A stretch of 64,000 nucleotides of DNA from Dyadobacter sediminis (GTDB lineage Bacteria > Bacteroidota > Bacteroidia > Cytophagales > Spirosomataceae): NCBI RefSeq assembly GCF_005860765.1, contig NZ_VCEI01000021.1, positions 248,001-312,000 of the forward strand, read 5' to 3'. A program made the position numbers and the translations under genes. Shown piece after piece: positions 1 to 7,526 of the stretch (its first letter is position 1; each line of letters opens with the position of its first letter). The notes beneath the pieces were generated by a model, which had not been told where the DNA came from, did no database searches, and saw only the letters and a list, made by a program, of their open reading frames with translations.

Positions 1-4
1 CTTC

Positions 5-50
5 TAACAGCTAACAGCTAACAGCTAACAGCTAACAGCTAACAGCTAAC
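5..50. repeat. Heptanucleotide tandem repeat (TAACAGC)n
   Basis: Six perfect copies of the 7-bp unit TAACAGC are followed by a partial TAAC. The last base of the array is also the first base of the stop codon (TAG on the minus strand) of the neighbouring CBM48-like gene, so the array starts exactly where that coding region ends. The copy number may be larger, because the window begins only four bases before it. The unit length is not a multiple of three, so slippage would not conserve a reading frame; here it lies outside the coding frame. Confidence 0.95.
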
Positions 51-358
51 TACAATACAACGACCGAATTTTCTGTGTAATCAACACCGGTCGGAACGTA
101 TTTGTCAGCTTCGTTATCGTTTTGCCATTTTTCGTCGTCCAGTATATAACGGAACTGGTATTCGCCTGCTCCAAGCTCAACAATCCCTTTGAAAGAACCG
201 TCTTTCTGTTTTTTTAACGCAATTGCTTCTTCCGGGTTCCAGCCGTTAAATTCTCCTACAAGGGCAACTTTTTTAGCTTCAACTGCTGCTTCTGCAGGTA
301 CTGTAAACGTTACTTTGTAAACTGATTTGCTCTTTACAAACTGCTTTGTTAATGCCAT
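50..358 (-). CDS. CBM48/isoamylase early-set (AMPK-like glycogen-binding) domain protein
   Basis: A single-domain protein of 102 residues. From about residue 28 onward it reads as a CBM48/AMPK-beta-like Ig fold: VALVGEFNGW, then a Lys/Gly loop, GEYQFRYILDDEKW, and the terminal NDNEADKYVPTG. In the family this fold binds alpha-glucans (glycogen or starch) or serves as the N-terminal module of branching enzymes. Here it stands alone, with no signal peptide and no catalytic domain, so it is probably a cytoplasmic glycan-binding or regulatory protein. The ligand is inferred. A good promoter candidate lies 30 bp upstream, and the stop codon abuts a heptamer tandem repeat. Confidence 0.85.
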   Translation of the reverse strand: MALTKQFVKSKSVYKVTFTVPAEAAVEAKKVALVGEFNGWNPEEAIALKKQKDGSFKGIVELGAGEYQFRYILDDEKWQNDNEADKYVPTGVDYTENSVVVL

Positions 359-387
359 GATTAAGTAGTGTTAAATAGTTGATGAGA

Positions 388-418
388 CAAATATACAATT
401 AATAATTATTCAAATCAA
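388..418 (-). promoter_or_regulatory. Bacteroidota-type promoter for the CBM48 gene
   Basis: On the minus strand a -7 element TATATTTG (plus strand 388-395) fits the Bacteroidota consensus TAnnTTTG. A TTG (plus strand 416-418) lies 20 bp upstream of it, the expected -33 spacing. The predicted leader to the ATG at 358 is about 25-30 nt. Confidence 0.55.
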
Positions 419-505
419 TGAATATCAATACTGTATGGCTTTTTCATCCTTGAATAATTATACCAGAACGTTTTATCGGACGTTTTTTGTGCAATTTAGC
501 AGATT

Positions 506-2767
506 TTATCTTAACATATATCTTAATCCGAGAAAGCCTCTAAGTCCCTGATTTGGTGCATAAACATACGACGGATCGAAGGTCAGGCGGTAGGGATTTT
601 CCGGCGTGGCAATGACCTGGCCGTGATCGTCAAATTTTACATTTTTGTCAAAAGGATCGGATGCGCGTGCGATGGAATTTGCCGGCGGCGTGAAGTTCAG
701 CAGGTTTTTGATGCCTCCGTAAATTTCAAGTCCGTTGCTGAATTTCTTTGTTACCTGGATATTCTGTAGGGACCATACCGGCGAAATGCGTGCACGCGGA
801 TCGTCCTCGCTCAGTATGGGCAGGCGCATAGGACCGTAAATATTGCCCGTATAATCAAAGGAAATTCCTGCTTTCTGGATGTCATAGGTTAAAGTCCAGA
901 CACCCGTAAATTTTTCGGTCAGGACGGGGCGGAACCGGATGCCGTTCTCGCTCTGGAAATTATCCATGAAAGTGCCGCCCGTCATGATTTTCAGCGGAAA
1001 AGGAAAATTAAAATCAAGGTTAAGGCTGATTCCTTTTGAAACGGCATATCCGTCCAGATTATCATAAATGATCTGATTCGGATTGGTGTCGTAATCAGGC
1101 AGAATCCGGTTGGTGAAATACGTGTAAAAAGCAGAAGCGTCCAGGCCGATAAATGAATTGCCCGTTACAATCTTCTTTACAAAGTTGATATTTGCATTCC
1201 AGCTTTGCTCCGGATTAAGCGCTTCTTTCACGATGACTTGTCTCGATCCGGTCAGTGCGGCATGGTCTTCAGTAAACAGATTGACAATCCGGAACCCGCG
1301 CCCGACATTAAACCGGACAACGTCCGTCTGGTTCAGTTTGATTTTATAAGCAACTCGGGGCGTAAAAATGCTTCCGTGCCGGCTGTTGTAATCGTACCTT
1401 GCGCCAAGCAGCAGCGAATGGATGCCGGATTTGATTTCATCCTGTACAAAAAAGCCCGGCAGCAAAATCTTGTCCGGATGATCCTGTCCGTCGGTATAAC
1501 GTGTAGCCGTCGTGTTGTCATTATAAAAAGTATAGCGGAAAGGCGTTCCGAACAAAAGGCTGTGTTTCCCTATTTCCTTGTCCCAGAGAAACTGTGCAAA
1601 CGCGATTTTCTGATCGGCATTAAAAAGAACATTTCCATAAACCGAATTCTGGTTATGCGAGCTGAACGAATACTGCAGCGTGATTTTCTGGGAAACCGGA
1701 AGCTGATAATTGCCCAGTATTTCATAGCGTTTGGTGTATATGCTCTCACCGTACACTTCGCTGCCGCCGCGGTACGATTTGTTCCAGTTCATTTGTCCGC
1801 CCCAGCGGTCTTCGTAATAATACCGGGCGGCAATGCTGGCTTGCCGGTTATCTTTCAGGCTGAACGACCATTTGTTAAAAACCGAAATCCGATTCTGTAA
1901 AGTGAGGTCCGTAAAGCCGTCCTGATTGTTGTCAACCGGATTCTGATAATTGAAATAATTGATGCCCAGCAATGAACTGGCTTTTGGTCCGGCAGCGAAT
2001 TTCACACTCAGATCTACATTGTAATCCCGCCACGAAGTGCTGAATACATCAGCTGAAAACAAAGGTGCCTTCGACGGGTTTTTCGTTATGATATTGATCA
2101 GTCCGCCAACGGCTTCTGAACCATAAAGCGTTGAAGCGGGGCCCTTTACAATTTCTACCCTTTCCAGCAGACTGTTCGGGATTCCCGACAAGCCGTAAAC
2201 CGTGGAAAGTCCGCTTACCATAGGCATGCCGTCAATAAGAACCATCGTGTAAGGCCCTTCCAATCCGTTCATATGGATGTCGCCGGTATTGCAAACGTTG
2301 CAGTTGAGCTGCGGCCTTACGCCGTTTACATAGCTTAATCCGTCGAAAATGCTCGGAACCGGGTTTTTGTAAATGAATTTTGCCGTGATGATATCCACCG
2401 GAACCGGACTGTCCAGTTTTGAAACTTCCCGCATCGTTCCCGTTACCACCACTTCATTCAGGGCATTTTCACCGGATTTGATCGTGAAATCACGAACAGT
2501 ATTCTGTTCAATGCGCACGTTCTTTTCGGTAAGTGCAGGCATGGCCACATAACTGATCTTTACAGTATAGCTGCCGAGCGGAATGCCTGTTAACCTGTAA
2601 TTTCCTAGCGTGTCTGCCGTTGTTCCGGTTTTCAGTTCATTTATATAGACCGAAGCACCGAATGCAGGCTCTGTCTGGCCTTCAATCGAAATTTTCCCGG
2701 ATAAAGTAAATTGAGCTATTGCATCGAATGACAACAGGCAGAATATCAGTTGTATATAAAGCTTCAT
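506..2767 (-). CDS. TonB-dependent receptor with carboxypeptidase-regulatory N-domain
   Basis: An outer-membrane active-transport receptor of 753 residues, full length for the family. A signal peptide ends near residue 18 (AIAQ). Next come a CarboxypepD_reg-like domain (about 20-95), a TonB-box-like EVVVTGT segment (about 105), a plug domain with MVLIDGMPMVSG and VEIVKGPASTLYGSEAVGG, and a 22-strand barrel ending in LGLRYMLR. The plug carries an unusual Cys pair, CNVCNTGDIHMNG, in a position where most plugs have no cysteine. The substrate cannot be told; CirA/ferric-siderophore-type receptors are the nearest style. It is divergent from the DoxX gene across a 215-bp AT-rich gap. Confidence 0.9.
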   Translation of the reverse strand: MKLYIQLIFCLLSFDAIAQFTLSGKISIEGQTEPAFGASVYINELKTGTTADTLGNYRLTGIPLGSYTVKISYVAMPALTEKNVRIEQNTVRDFTIKSGENALNEVVVTGTMREVSKLDSPVPVDIITAKFIYKNPVPSIFDGLSYVNGVRPQLNCNVCNTGDIHMNGLEGPYTMVLIDGMPMVSGLSTVYGLSGIPNSLLERVEIVKGPASTLYGSEAVGGLINIITKNPSKAPLFSADVFSTSWRDYNVDLSVKFAAGPKASSLLGINYFNYQNPVDNNQDGFTDLTLQNRISVFNKWSFSLKDNRQASIAARYYYEDRWGGQMNWNKSYRGGSEVYGESIYTKRYEILGNYQLPVSQKITLQYSFSSHNQNSVYGNVLFNADQKIAFAQFLWDKEIGKHSLLFGTPFRYTFYNDNTTATRYTDGQDHPDKILLPGFFVQDEIKSGIHSLLLGARYDYNSRHGSIFTPRVAYKIKLNQTDVVRFNVGRGFRIVNLFTEDHAALTGSRQVIVKEALNPEQSWNANINFVKKIVTGNSFIGLDASAFYTYFTNRILPDYDTNPNQIIYDNLDGYAVSKGISLNLDFNFPFPLKIMTGGTFMDNFQSENGIRFRPVLTEKFTGVWTLTYDIQKAGISFDYTGNIYGPMRLPILSEDDPRARISPVWSLQNIQVTKKFSNGLEIYGGIKNLLNFTPPANSIARASDPFDKNVKFDDHGQVIATPENPYRLTFDPSYVYAPNQGLRGFLGLRYMLR

Positions 2768-2982
2768 ATGACTTTAATTTATAATTTTACCCTATCTAGA
2801 TATAAATTTAGGTAAATCTAAAAATATTTGACATAAATTAAAATATATACAAGGAAGTTGCAATTTCTTTATTTTTGGAACCTCATATAATGTCCGTCAC
2901 ACTGCCTGCCATAACCATAAAACCTCAGAAGTTTTATCCATGCTTGCAGTAAATGCTTTTATTAACACTAATAGAATGAATT

Positions 2983-3393
2983 ATGCTAAGAAACTTTCTG
3001 AGACCCGTCAAGCTTCCGGCTTCGGCCGATTGGGGCATTCTGATTTTAAGAGTCGGTATTTCGTTGCTGATGCTGACACACGGCTATGCCAAGCTCAAAG
3101 GCTACATGGGCGGTGATTCTTCTTTTGCAGATCCGATTGGTTTGGGCCAGGAATTTTCATTGATCCTTGCCATATTCGCAGAGTTTGTATGTTCCATTCT
3201 GGTGATTCTCGGGCTTGTTACCCGTGCGGCGCTTGTTCCGCTGATCATAACCATGCTCGTGGCCATCTTTATCATTCATGCACAGGATACCTTTGATAAA
3301 AAAGAGCATGGACTTTCGTTCCTGATTTCTTATATAACCATTTTTCTGACAGGGCCGGGACGTTTTTCGTTTGACAGAAATTTATTCCGATAA
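2983..3393 (+). CDS. DoxX family membrane protein
   Basis: A 136-residue membrane protein with four predicted helices: ILILRVGISLLMLTHGYAKL, a segment around 55-80 containing LILAIFAEFVCSILVILG, one around 82-100, and one around 112-128. The Arg in helix 1 plus the HGYxKL motif and the GLGQEF loop are typical of DoxX/DUF417-type proteins. These are linked to quinone or thiol redox processes in the cytoplasmic membrane, but no reaction is certain. It is monocistronic: it ends in a strong terminator. A TATTTTTG (2870-2877) upstream resembles a -7 element, but I find no well-spaced -33 partner. Confidence 0.85.
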   Translation: MLRNFLRPVKLPASADWGILILRVGISLLMLTHGYAKLKGYMGGDSSFADPIGLGQEFSLILAIFAEFVCSILVILGLVTRAALVPLIITMLVAIFIIHAQDTFDKKEHGLSFLISYITIFLTGPGRFSFDRNLFR

Positions 3394-3427
3394 CAAAAAA
3401 CCTCGTCGTAACTGACGAGGTTTTTTG
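3394..3427. terminator. Bidirectional terminator between DoxX and aldo/keto reductase
   Basis: A perfect 7-bp stem (CCTCGTC 3401-3407 and GACGAGG 3414-3420) with a 6-nt loop is flanked by A6 on the left and T6 on the right. It can therefore stop transcription from both convergent genes. Confidence 0.9.
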
Positions 3428-3431
3428 TTTG

Positions 3432-4403
3432 CTATTGTGACCATTCGGTGGGTTGTCGGTCCCAGCGATGCTGTCTCAGCTTTTCTGCTGTTTCGGCTGA
3501 CAATAATTGTCCGTCGCTTACGGCAACATTTGACTTTACGTGCGGCAGTTTCCGCATGCCCGGAATTGTCGTGTGAACGTCCGGATTGTTCAGGATAAAG
3601 CGCAGTGCGAGTTCGGGCATCGTCATTCCTTCCGGCAGGTCCGCGCGCAATGCCTCGGCATGATCCACGCTTGAATTCAGGTTTTCAGGAACAAAATAAG
3701 TGGAACGCCAGTCATCCGCAGGAAAAGTCGTTTGCTTCGTCAGCGTTCCGGTAAGCGTTCCTTCATCAAAAGGCACGCGTGCGATAACGCCGATGTCCAT
3801 TTTTCTGCAGAGCGGGAAAAGATTGTCTTCCGGAGCCTGGTCAAAAATATTGTAAATAACCTGAACGGCATCGATCAATCCGGTTTTCAATGTTTCCAGT
3901 GCATTGTCCGGTTCCCAGCGGTTGATACTGATTCCCCAACGTTCCACTTTTCCTTCTTTCGTCAGTTTCTGGATCGCTTCTTTCCATTCATCTTCCTGCG
4001 CCCAGCCATCTTCCCAGACATGGAACTGGAGAAGGTCAATTTGCTCGGTACCCAGATTTTTAAGGCTCTTTTCGGTATACTCCACAATGTAGTCGGCAGG
4101 AAAAACTTCTTTCAGCGTAAATTCCGGTCTGGATGGCCACTGCCGGTTTTTAGGCGGAATTTTGGTGGCTGCATACAATTTGCGGTCCGGGTAACGCCTG
4201 ATCAGATCGCCAAGAATTCTTTCACTCAAACCTTCTCCATATCCCCAGGCGGTATCGAAAAAGTTTACGCCGGATTCCACTGCCAGATTCAAAGAGTCAT
4301 CTGTTTCTTTACGGTCCGAGCCGGTCCAGCCGGCAAGTCCCCACATTCCGTATCCTATTTCGCTGATCTGCCAGCCGGTACGTCCAAAACGACGGTTTTG
4401 CAT
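3432..4403 (-). CDS. Aldo/keto reductase
   Basis: An NADPH-dependent carbonyl reductase of the AKR superfamily, 323 residues, (beta/alpha)8 barrel, cytoplasmic. The catalytic tetrad is visible: D50 and Y55 (NFFDTAWGYGEG), K81 (ATKIPP) and H128 (LLQFHVW). The C-terminal NADP-binding portion includes PELALRFILNNPDVHTTIPGMRKLPHV. It resembles general-stress-type (YhdN/Gsp69-like) reductases; the substrate is unknown. It is convergent with DoxX across a shared terminator and divergent from the M23 peptidase gene. Confidence 0.92.
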   Translation of the reverse strand: MQNRRFGRTGWQISEIGYGMWGLAGWTGSDRKETDDSLNLAVESGVNFFDTAWGYGEGLSERILGDLIRRYPDRKLYAATKIPPKNRQWPSRPEFTLKEVFPADYIVEYTEKSLKNLGTEQIDLLQFHVWEDGWAQEDEWKEAIQKLTKEGKVERWGISINRWEPDNALETLKTGLIDAVQVIYNIFDQAPEDNLFPLCRKMDIGVIARVPFDEGTLTGTLTKQTTFPADDWRSTYFVPENLNSSVDHAEALRADLPEGMTMPELALRFILNNPDVHTTIPGMRKLPHVKSNVAVSDGQLLSAETAEKLRQHRWDRQPTEWSQ

Positions 4404-4466
4404 TTTAAAATAATTTAGAGTTTGTGACTTAAAGAATTTGACTGCATTTTTTTAATGTATAACAAA

Positions 4467-4474
4467 TACATTTG
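4467..4474 (+). promoter_or_regulatory. Candidate -7 element upstream of the M23 peptidase gene
   Basis: TACATTTG fits TAnnTTTG. A TTTG at 4437-4440 lies 26 bp upstream, somewhat longer than the usual 19-23 bp spacing, so this is only a candidate. The element is 50-86 nt before the possible start codons. Confidence 0.35.
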
Positions 4475-4523
4475 CGTTGTTTTATTTTAAAAGTACAAGG
4501 TAACGTTCTTCAGATTCAAATAA

Positions 4524-5324
4524 GTGAAAAAAAAAGGATTGGTGTCAAAGGGATTGTTAATGACAGTAAAAAGAATTGCCGGAATCCTGTTGATCATCGC
4601 TGTATCTGCCTGGACGAGTGAAAAAGTACCGACCGGAGAAACAGCAGAATACTGTGCCGCTTTTAACCAGCTTCAGCTCGATATCCGGGACGGAAATATT
4701 TCGCCCGATTCTGCAAGAAACGCATTCCGGGTTATTATGGGCAATCTGCGCGCTTCATTTCAGAGCGATTCGTGTCCTTCCGTGGATTCTGCGTATTTTG
4801 TTTATCCCGTGCGTGATTATTTGCCGCGTGAATCCATTGGCGGCCGTGGAAGAGGTTACCGGCCAAAAGGGTTCGATCTTTTTGACAGGGAAGTAAGCGG
4901 AAGCCATCCGGCACACGACCTTTTCATTAAGGACAAAGATCAGGATAATCTTGACGACCGGACGTGGAAACCGGTGGACATCCTGTCATTCAGTCCGGGC
5001 ATTGTGCTGGCAACAGAAACGGGCTGGAAGTACGACAGCGAGCTGCGCGGCGGCAACTGGATATGGATTTACGATCCCTGCCTCGACGGACTTTTTTACT
5101 ATGCGCATAACAACATCGTTCAGGTGCAGCCCGGCCAATGGGTAAAAGCCGGTGACAAAATCGCCGAAGTCGGGCGTTCCGGGTATAATGCCTACAAGAA
5201 GCGTTCGCCGACGCATTTGCATCTGATGTACCTGCAGCTCAACAGCGATGGCCTTCCGGAACCTTACAATACGTACGACTGGATGATCAACGCTGTGACA
5301 AAGGACGGTATGGATGTGGAATGA
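4524..5324 (+). CDS. Secreted M23 (LytM-type) metallopeptidase
   Basis: A peptidoglycan-hydrolase-like protein of 266 residues from the GTG at 4524. An ATG at 4560 (MTVKRIAG...) gives a more typical signal peptide and is a good alternative start. The C-terminal LytM domain has the zinc and catalytic motifs HxxxD (H128, D132 in SHPAHD), YYAH (H195) and HLH (H231, H233), plus GQWVKAGDKIAEVGRSG. The expected role is cleavage of peptide crosslinks in the periplasm or at the surface. All zinc ligands are intact, so it should be active. The 67-bp gap to the next gene could allow co-transcription. Confidence 0.88.
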   Translation: MKKKGLVSKGLLMTVKRIAGILLIIAVSAWTSEKVPTGETAEYCAAFNQLQLDIRDGNISPDSARNAFRVIMGNLRASFQSDSCPSVDSAYFVYPVRDYLPRESIGGRGRGYRPKGFDLFDREVSGSHPAHDLFIKDKDQDNLDDRTWKPVDILSFSPGIVLATETGWKYDSELRGGNWIWIYDPCLDGLFYYAHNNIVQVQPGQWVKAGDKIAEVGRSGYNAYKKRSPTHLHLMYLQLNSDGLPEPYNTYDWMINAVTKDGMDVE

Positions 5325-5390
5325 TTGGGAATCACGGAGATAATTGATAAATTGTAACTCACTCCATTCCTATTCCTGAAAAATACATCT

Positions 5391-6677
5391 ATGAGCAACC
5401 GACGGTCCTTTTTCAAAAAGAGCGCAGCCCTTGGCGTTGGCGCCTTTGGTATCAACAGTCTTTTCAATAAACTGCATGCCGACGACTTCCATGAAGCTGA
5501 AAAACTTTGGAATGAAAACAGCGAGGATAACGAGGATTACTGGTCCGTGATCCAGGACGCGTACACGGCGAGCAAAAGCAACATCATTATCCTCAACAAC
5601 GGGGGTGTATCGCCTTCGCCGGTTGTGGTGCAGGAAGCGCTGGAAAAATACAACAAGTCGGCCGCACAAGGTCCTTCGTATTATATGTGGCGCATCATGG
5701 ATAAAGGCCGCGAACCTTTGAGGCAGCATCTGGCAAAACTGGCCGGATGCGACGCAGAGGAAATTGCCATAAACCGCAATGCAACAGAAGCACTGAATAC
5801 CATTATTTTCGGATTGCCGCTGCAGAAAGGCGATGAAATCATCGGTACCGTTCAGGATTATCCCAATATGATTCAGGCGTGGAAACAGCGTGAGATGCGT
5901 GACGGGCTGGTTTACAAACAACTGTCTTTCGATTTTCCCATTGAAAACGACGAGCAGATTGTGAAAGCCTACGCGGATGCCGTTAAGCCAAATACCAAAA
6001 TAATCCATGTGACGCATATCATCAACTGGGTCGGGCAAATCATGCCGGTGAAGAAAATATGCCGGATGGCGCACAGCAAAGGAATTGAAGTCGTTGTGGA
6101 CGGCGCGCACAGTTTCGGGCTGCTCGATTTCAAAATCCCGGATCTGGAATGCGATTACTTCGGGACCAGCCTGCACAAATTTCTCAGCGCGCCGGTCGGA
6201 AGCGGAATGATGTGGGTTAAAAAAGACAAAATTGAAAAGATATGGCCGCTGCTGTGCAACAGCCAGCCAAAGAGTGCCGATATACGGAAATTTGAAACGC
6301 TGGGAACGCGGAGTTTCTGCATTGAGCAGGCCATTGGCGAAGCCATTAACTTTCAGGAAGGGATCGGTTCCAAAAGAAAACAGGAGCGCGTGCATTATCT
6401 GAAAAAATACTGGGCAGAAAAAGCGCAGCAGATTCCCGGCGTCAAAATCCATACTTCGCTGAAACCTGAATTTTCATGCGCCATTGCCGGCGTAAGCATT
6501 GAAGGCATGAAGCCGGAAGAACTTGACAGCAAACTGATGCGCGATTATCAGATCCATACCGTTGGCATCAACTGGGAAAACATTCATTGTGTCCGCGTTA
6601 CGCCCCATGTGTATACGAAACGGAGCGATCTGGACAAACTGGTTGGCGCGCTTGAAAAAATTTCCAAGAAAGCCTGA
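5391..6677 (+). CDS. Tat-exported class V aminotransferase (isopenicillin-N-epimerase-like)
   Basis: A PLP enzyme of 428 residues. It opens with a twin-arginine signal (SNRRSFFKK followed by a small hydrophobic stretch to about residue 25), so it should be exported folded with its cofactor. The fold-type I core shows the PLP aspartate in VVVDGAHSFG (D237, H240) and the Schiff-base lysine in GTSLHKFLSAPVG (K263), with a TRSF segment near 305. The nearest known styles are CefD-like epimerases and cysteine-desulfurase-like proteins; the substrate is unknown. A PLP enzyme with a Tat signal is a recurring Bacteroidota arrangement. A strong terminator follows. Confidence 0.88.
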   Translation: MSNRRSFFKKSAALGVGAFGINSLFNKLHADDFHEAEKLWNENSEDNEDYWSVIQDAYTASKSNIIILNNGGVSPSPVVVQEALEKYNKSAAQGPSYYMWRIMDKGREPLRQHLAKLAGCDAEEIAINRNATEALNTIIFGLPLQKGDEIIGTVQDYPNMIQAWKQREMRDGLVYKQLSFDFPIENDEQIVKAYADAVKPNTKIIHVTHIINWVGQIMPVKKICRMAHSKGIEVVVDGAHSFGLLDFKIPDLECDYFGTSLHKFLSAPVGSGMMWVKKDKIEKIWPLLCNSQPKSADIRKFETLGTRSFCIEQAIGEAINFQEGIGSKRKQERVHYLKKYWAEKAQQIPGVKIHTSLKPEFSCAIAGVSIEGMKPEELDSKLMRDYQIHTVGINWENIHCVRVTPHVYTKRSDLDKLVGALEKISKKA

Positions 6678-6708
6678 CCGGATTTTAGCTATCCTTTTTT
6701 TTGATCAG

Positions 6709-6750
6709 AAAAGCATAACCTCATTTTCAGGCGGGTTATGCTTTTATTTT
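6709..6750 (+). terminator. Terminator of the aminotransferase gene
   Basis: A perfect 12-bp stem (AAAAGCATAACC 6709-6720 and GGTTATGCTTTT 6734-6745) with a 13-nt loop runs into ATTTT. It starts about 30 bp after the stop codon. Confidence 0.85.
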
Positions 6751-6810
6751 GCCGTGAATGAAAACCGTTTAAATGAAGTCAGGATTTTTAACCTTGAAAA
6801 ACAGACCATT

Positions 6811-6854
6811 TGAACAAATTGTGTTCATTTAACACAGGTCTGGAATTATTTTTG
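6811..6854 (+). promoter_or_regulatory. Promoter with overlapping operator-like palindrome
   Basis: A -7 element TATTTTTG (6847-6854) lies 28 bp before the ATG of the UPF0323 lipoprotein gene. TTG at 6819-6821 could be the -33 box, with a long 25-bp spacing. Over it lies a perfect inverted repeat TGAACA (6811-6816), spacer AATTG, TGTTCA (6822-6827), shaped like a dimeric repressor or activator site. GTGTT (6821-6825) and AACAC (6831-6835) make a second, overlapping inverted repeat. Confidence 0.45.
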
Positions 6855-6882
6855 AACTGTTCTTCATCCTAAATCAGATATT

Positions 6883-7500
6883 ATGACGCAATTACGAAAA
6901 GGTTCTTTTATAAAAAGGGCCAAAGATATCAGTATCGGCGGCGCACTTGCACTGGCTATGTTGTCCTCTGGAATGATGACGGGCTGCTCTTCCAGTGAAG
7001 AAGACGAGTCTGCTTACAGCTATGAAGAAACGGCTTATACAAAAGGAGTGCGTTCCCATATCAAGGAAGTCAAGCCGGGCGAATTCAAGATTACTGATGA
7101 AGAAAGCGTGGATGCCGATAAATCCCTGGCTATTGTAACTTACCTGGACGGCCATACGGATTCATTAAGTACAGAATCAGCCAAAGCCTTGATTGACAAA
7201 GATATCCAGAACAACAATGCTTATGTCGGGCATCACAGCGGATTGTCCAGCATGCTTTTGTATGGCGGTATGGGCTATTTTCTCGGCCGGTCTATGAATA
7301 ACGGGTATATCAACAATTACCGTAGCCAGGACAACGGAAATGTCGCTCGATCTGTGTACAGCAATCCTGCTACTTATAATAAGTCGCAAAGTGTTGTGCA
7401 GCAGGTAAATGCTTCCAGAACGACAAGAACAGTAAATTCCCGTCCGGCTGGCGGCAGAAGCGGATTCTTCGGCCGTTCGGCTGGCAGAAGCGGAGGATAA
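6883..7500 (+). CDS. UPF0323 family lipoprotein
   Basis: A 205-residue lipoprotein. After a basic start and the conserved KRAKDISIGGALALAM segment comes a lipobox ending at C35 (MMTGC), followed by an acidic stretch (SSEEDES). A Gly-rich middle (YGGMGYFLGRSM) and an Asn/Ser-rich tail end in GGRSGFFGRSAGRSGG. The overall layout, including the GFFG tail, is that of the UPF0323 lipoproteins known from Helicobacter; the biochemical role is unknown. It lies 26 bp upstream of a glutathionylspermidine-synthase-like gene, a pairing also known for E. coli ygiB/ygiC-type loci, so the two probably work together in the envelope. Confidence 0.85.
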   Translation: MTQLRKGSFIKRAKDISIGGALALAMLSSGMMTGCSSSEEDESAYSYEETAYTKGVRSHIKEVKPGEFKITDEESVDADKSLAIVTYLDGHTDSLSTESAKALIDKDIQNNNAYVGHHSGLSSMLLYGGMGYFLGRSMNNGYINNYRSQDNGNVARSVYSNPATYNKSQSVVQQVNASRTTRTVNSRPAGGRSGFFGRSAGRSGG

Positions 7501-7526
7501 CCAATAAAAGCAATAACCCCAAAATC

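Noticed and set aside
1205..1900. 231-codon open frame on the plus strand
   Set aside because: It lies fully antisense to the well-supported TonB receptor gene and has no recognisable protein features; a shadow frame.
3732..4418. 228-codon plus-strand frame
   Set aside because: Antisense shadow of the aldo/keto reductase gene, whose catalytic tetrad is intact.
5370..6452. 360-codon minus-strand frame
   Set aside because: Antisense to the Tat-signal aminotransferase gene; its Phe/Arg-rich product has no domain.
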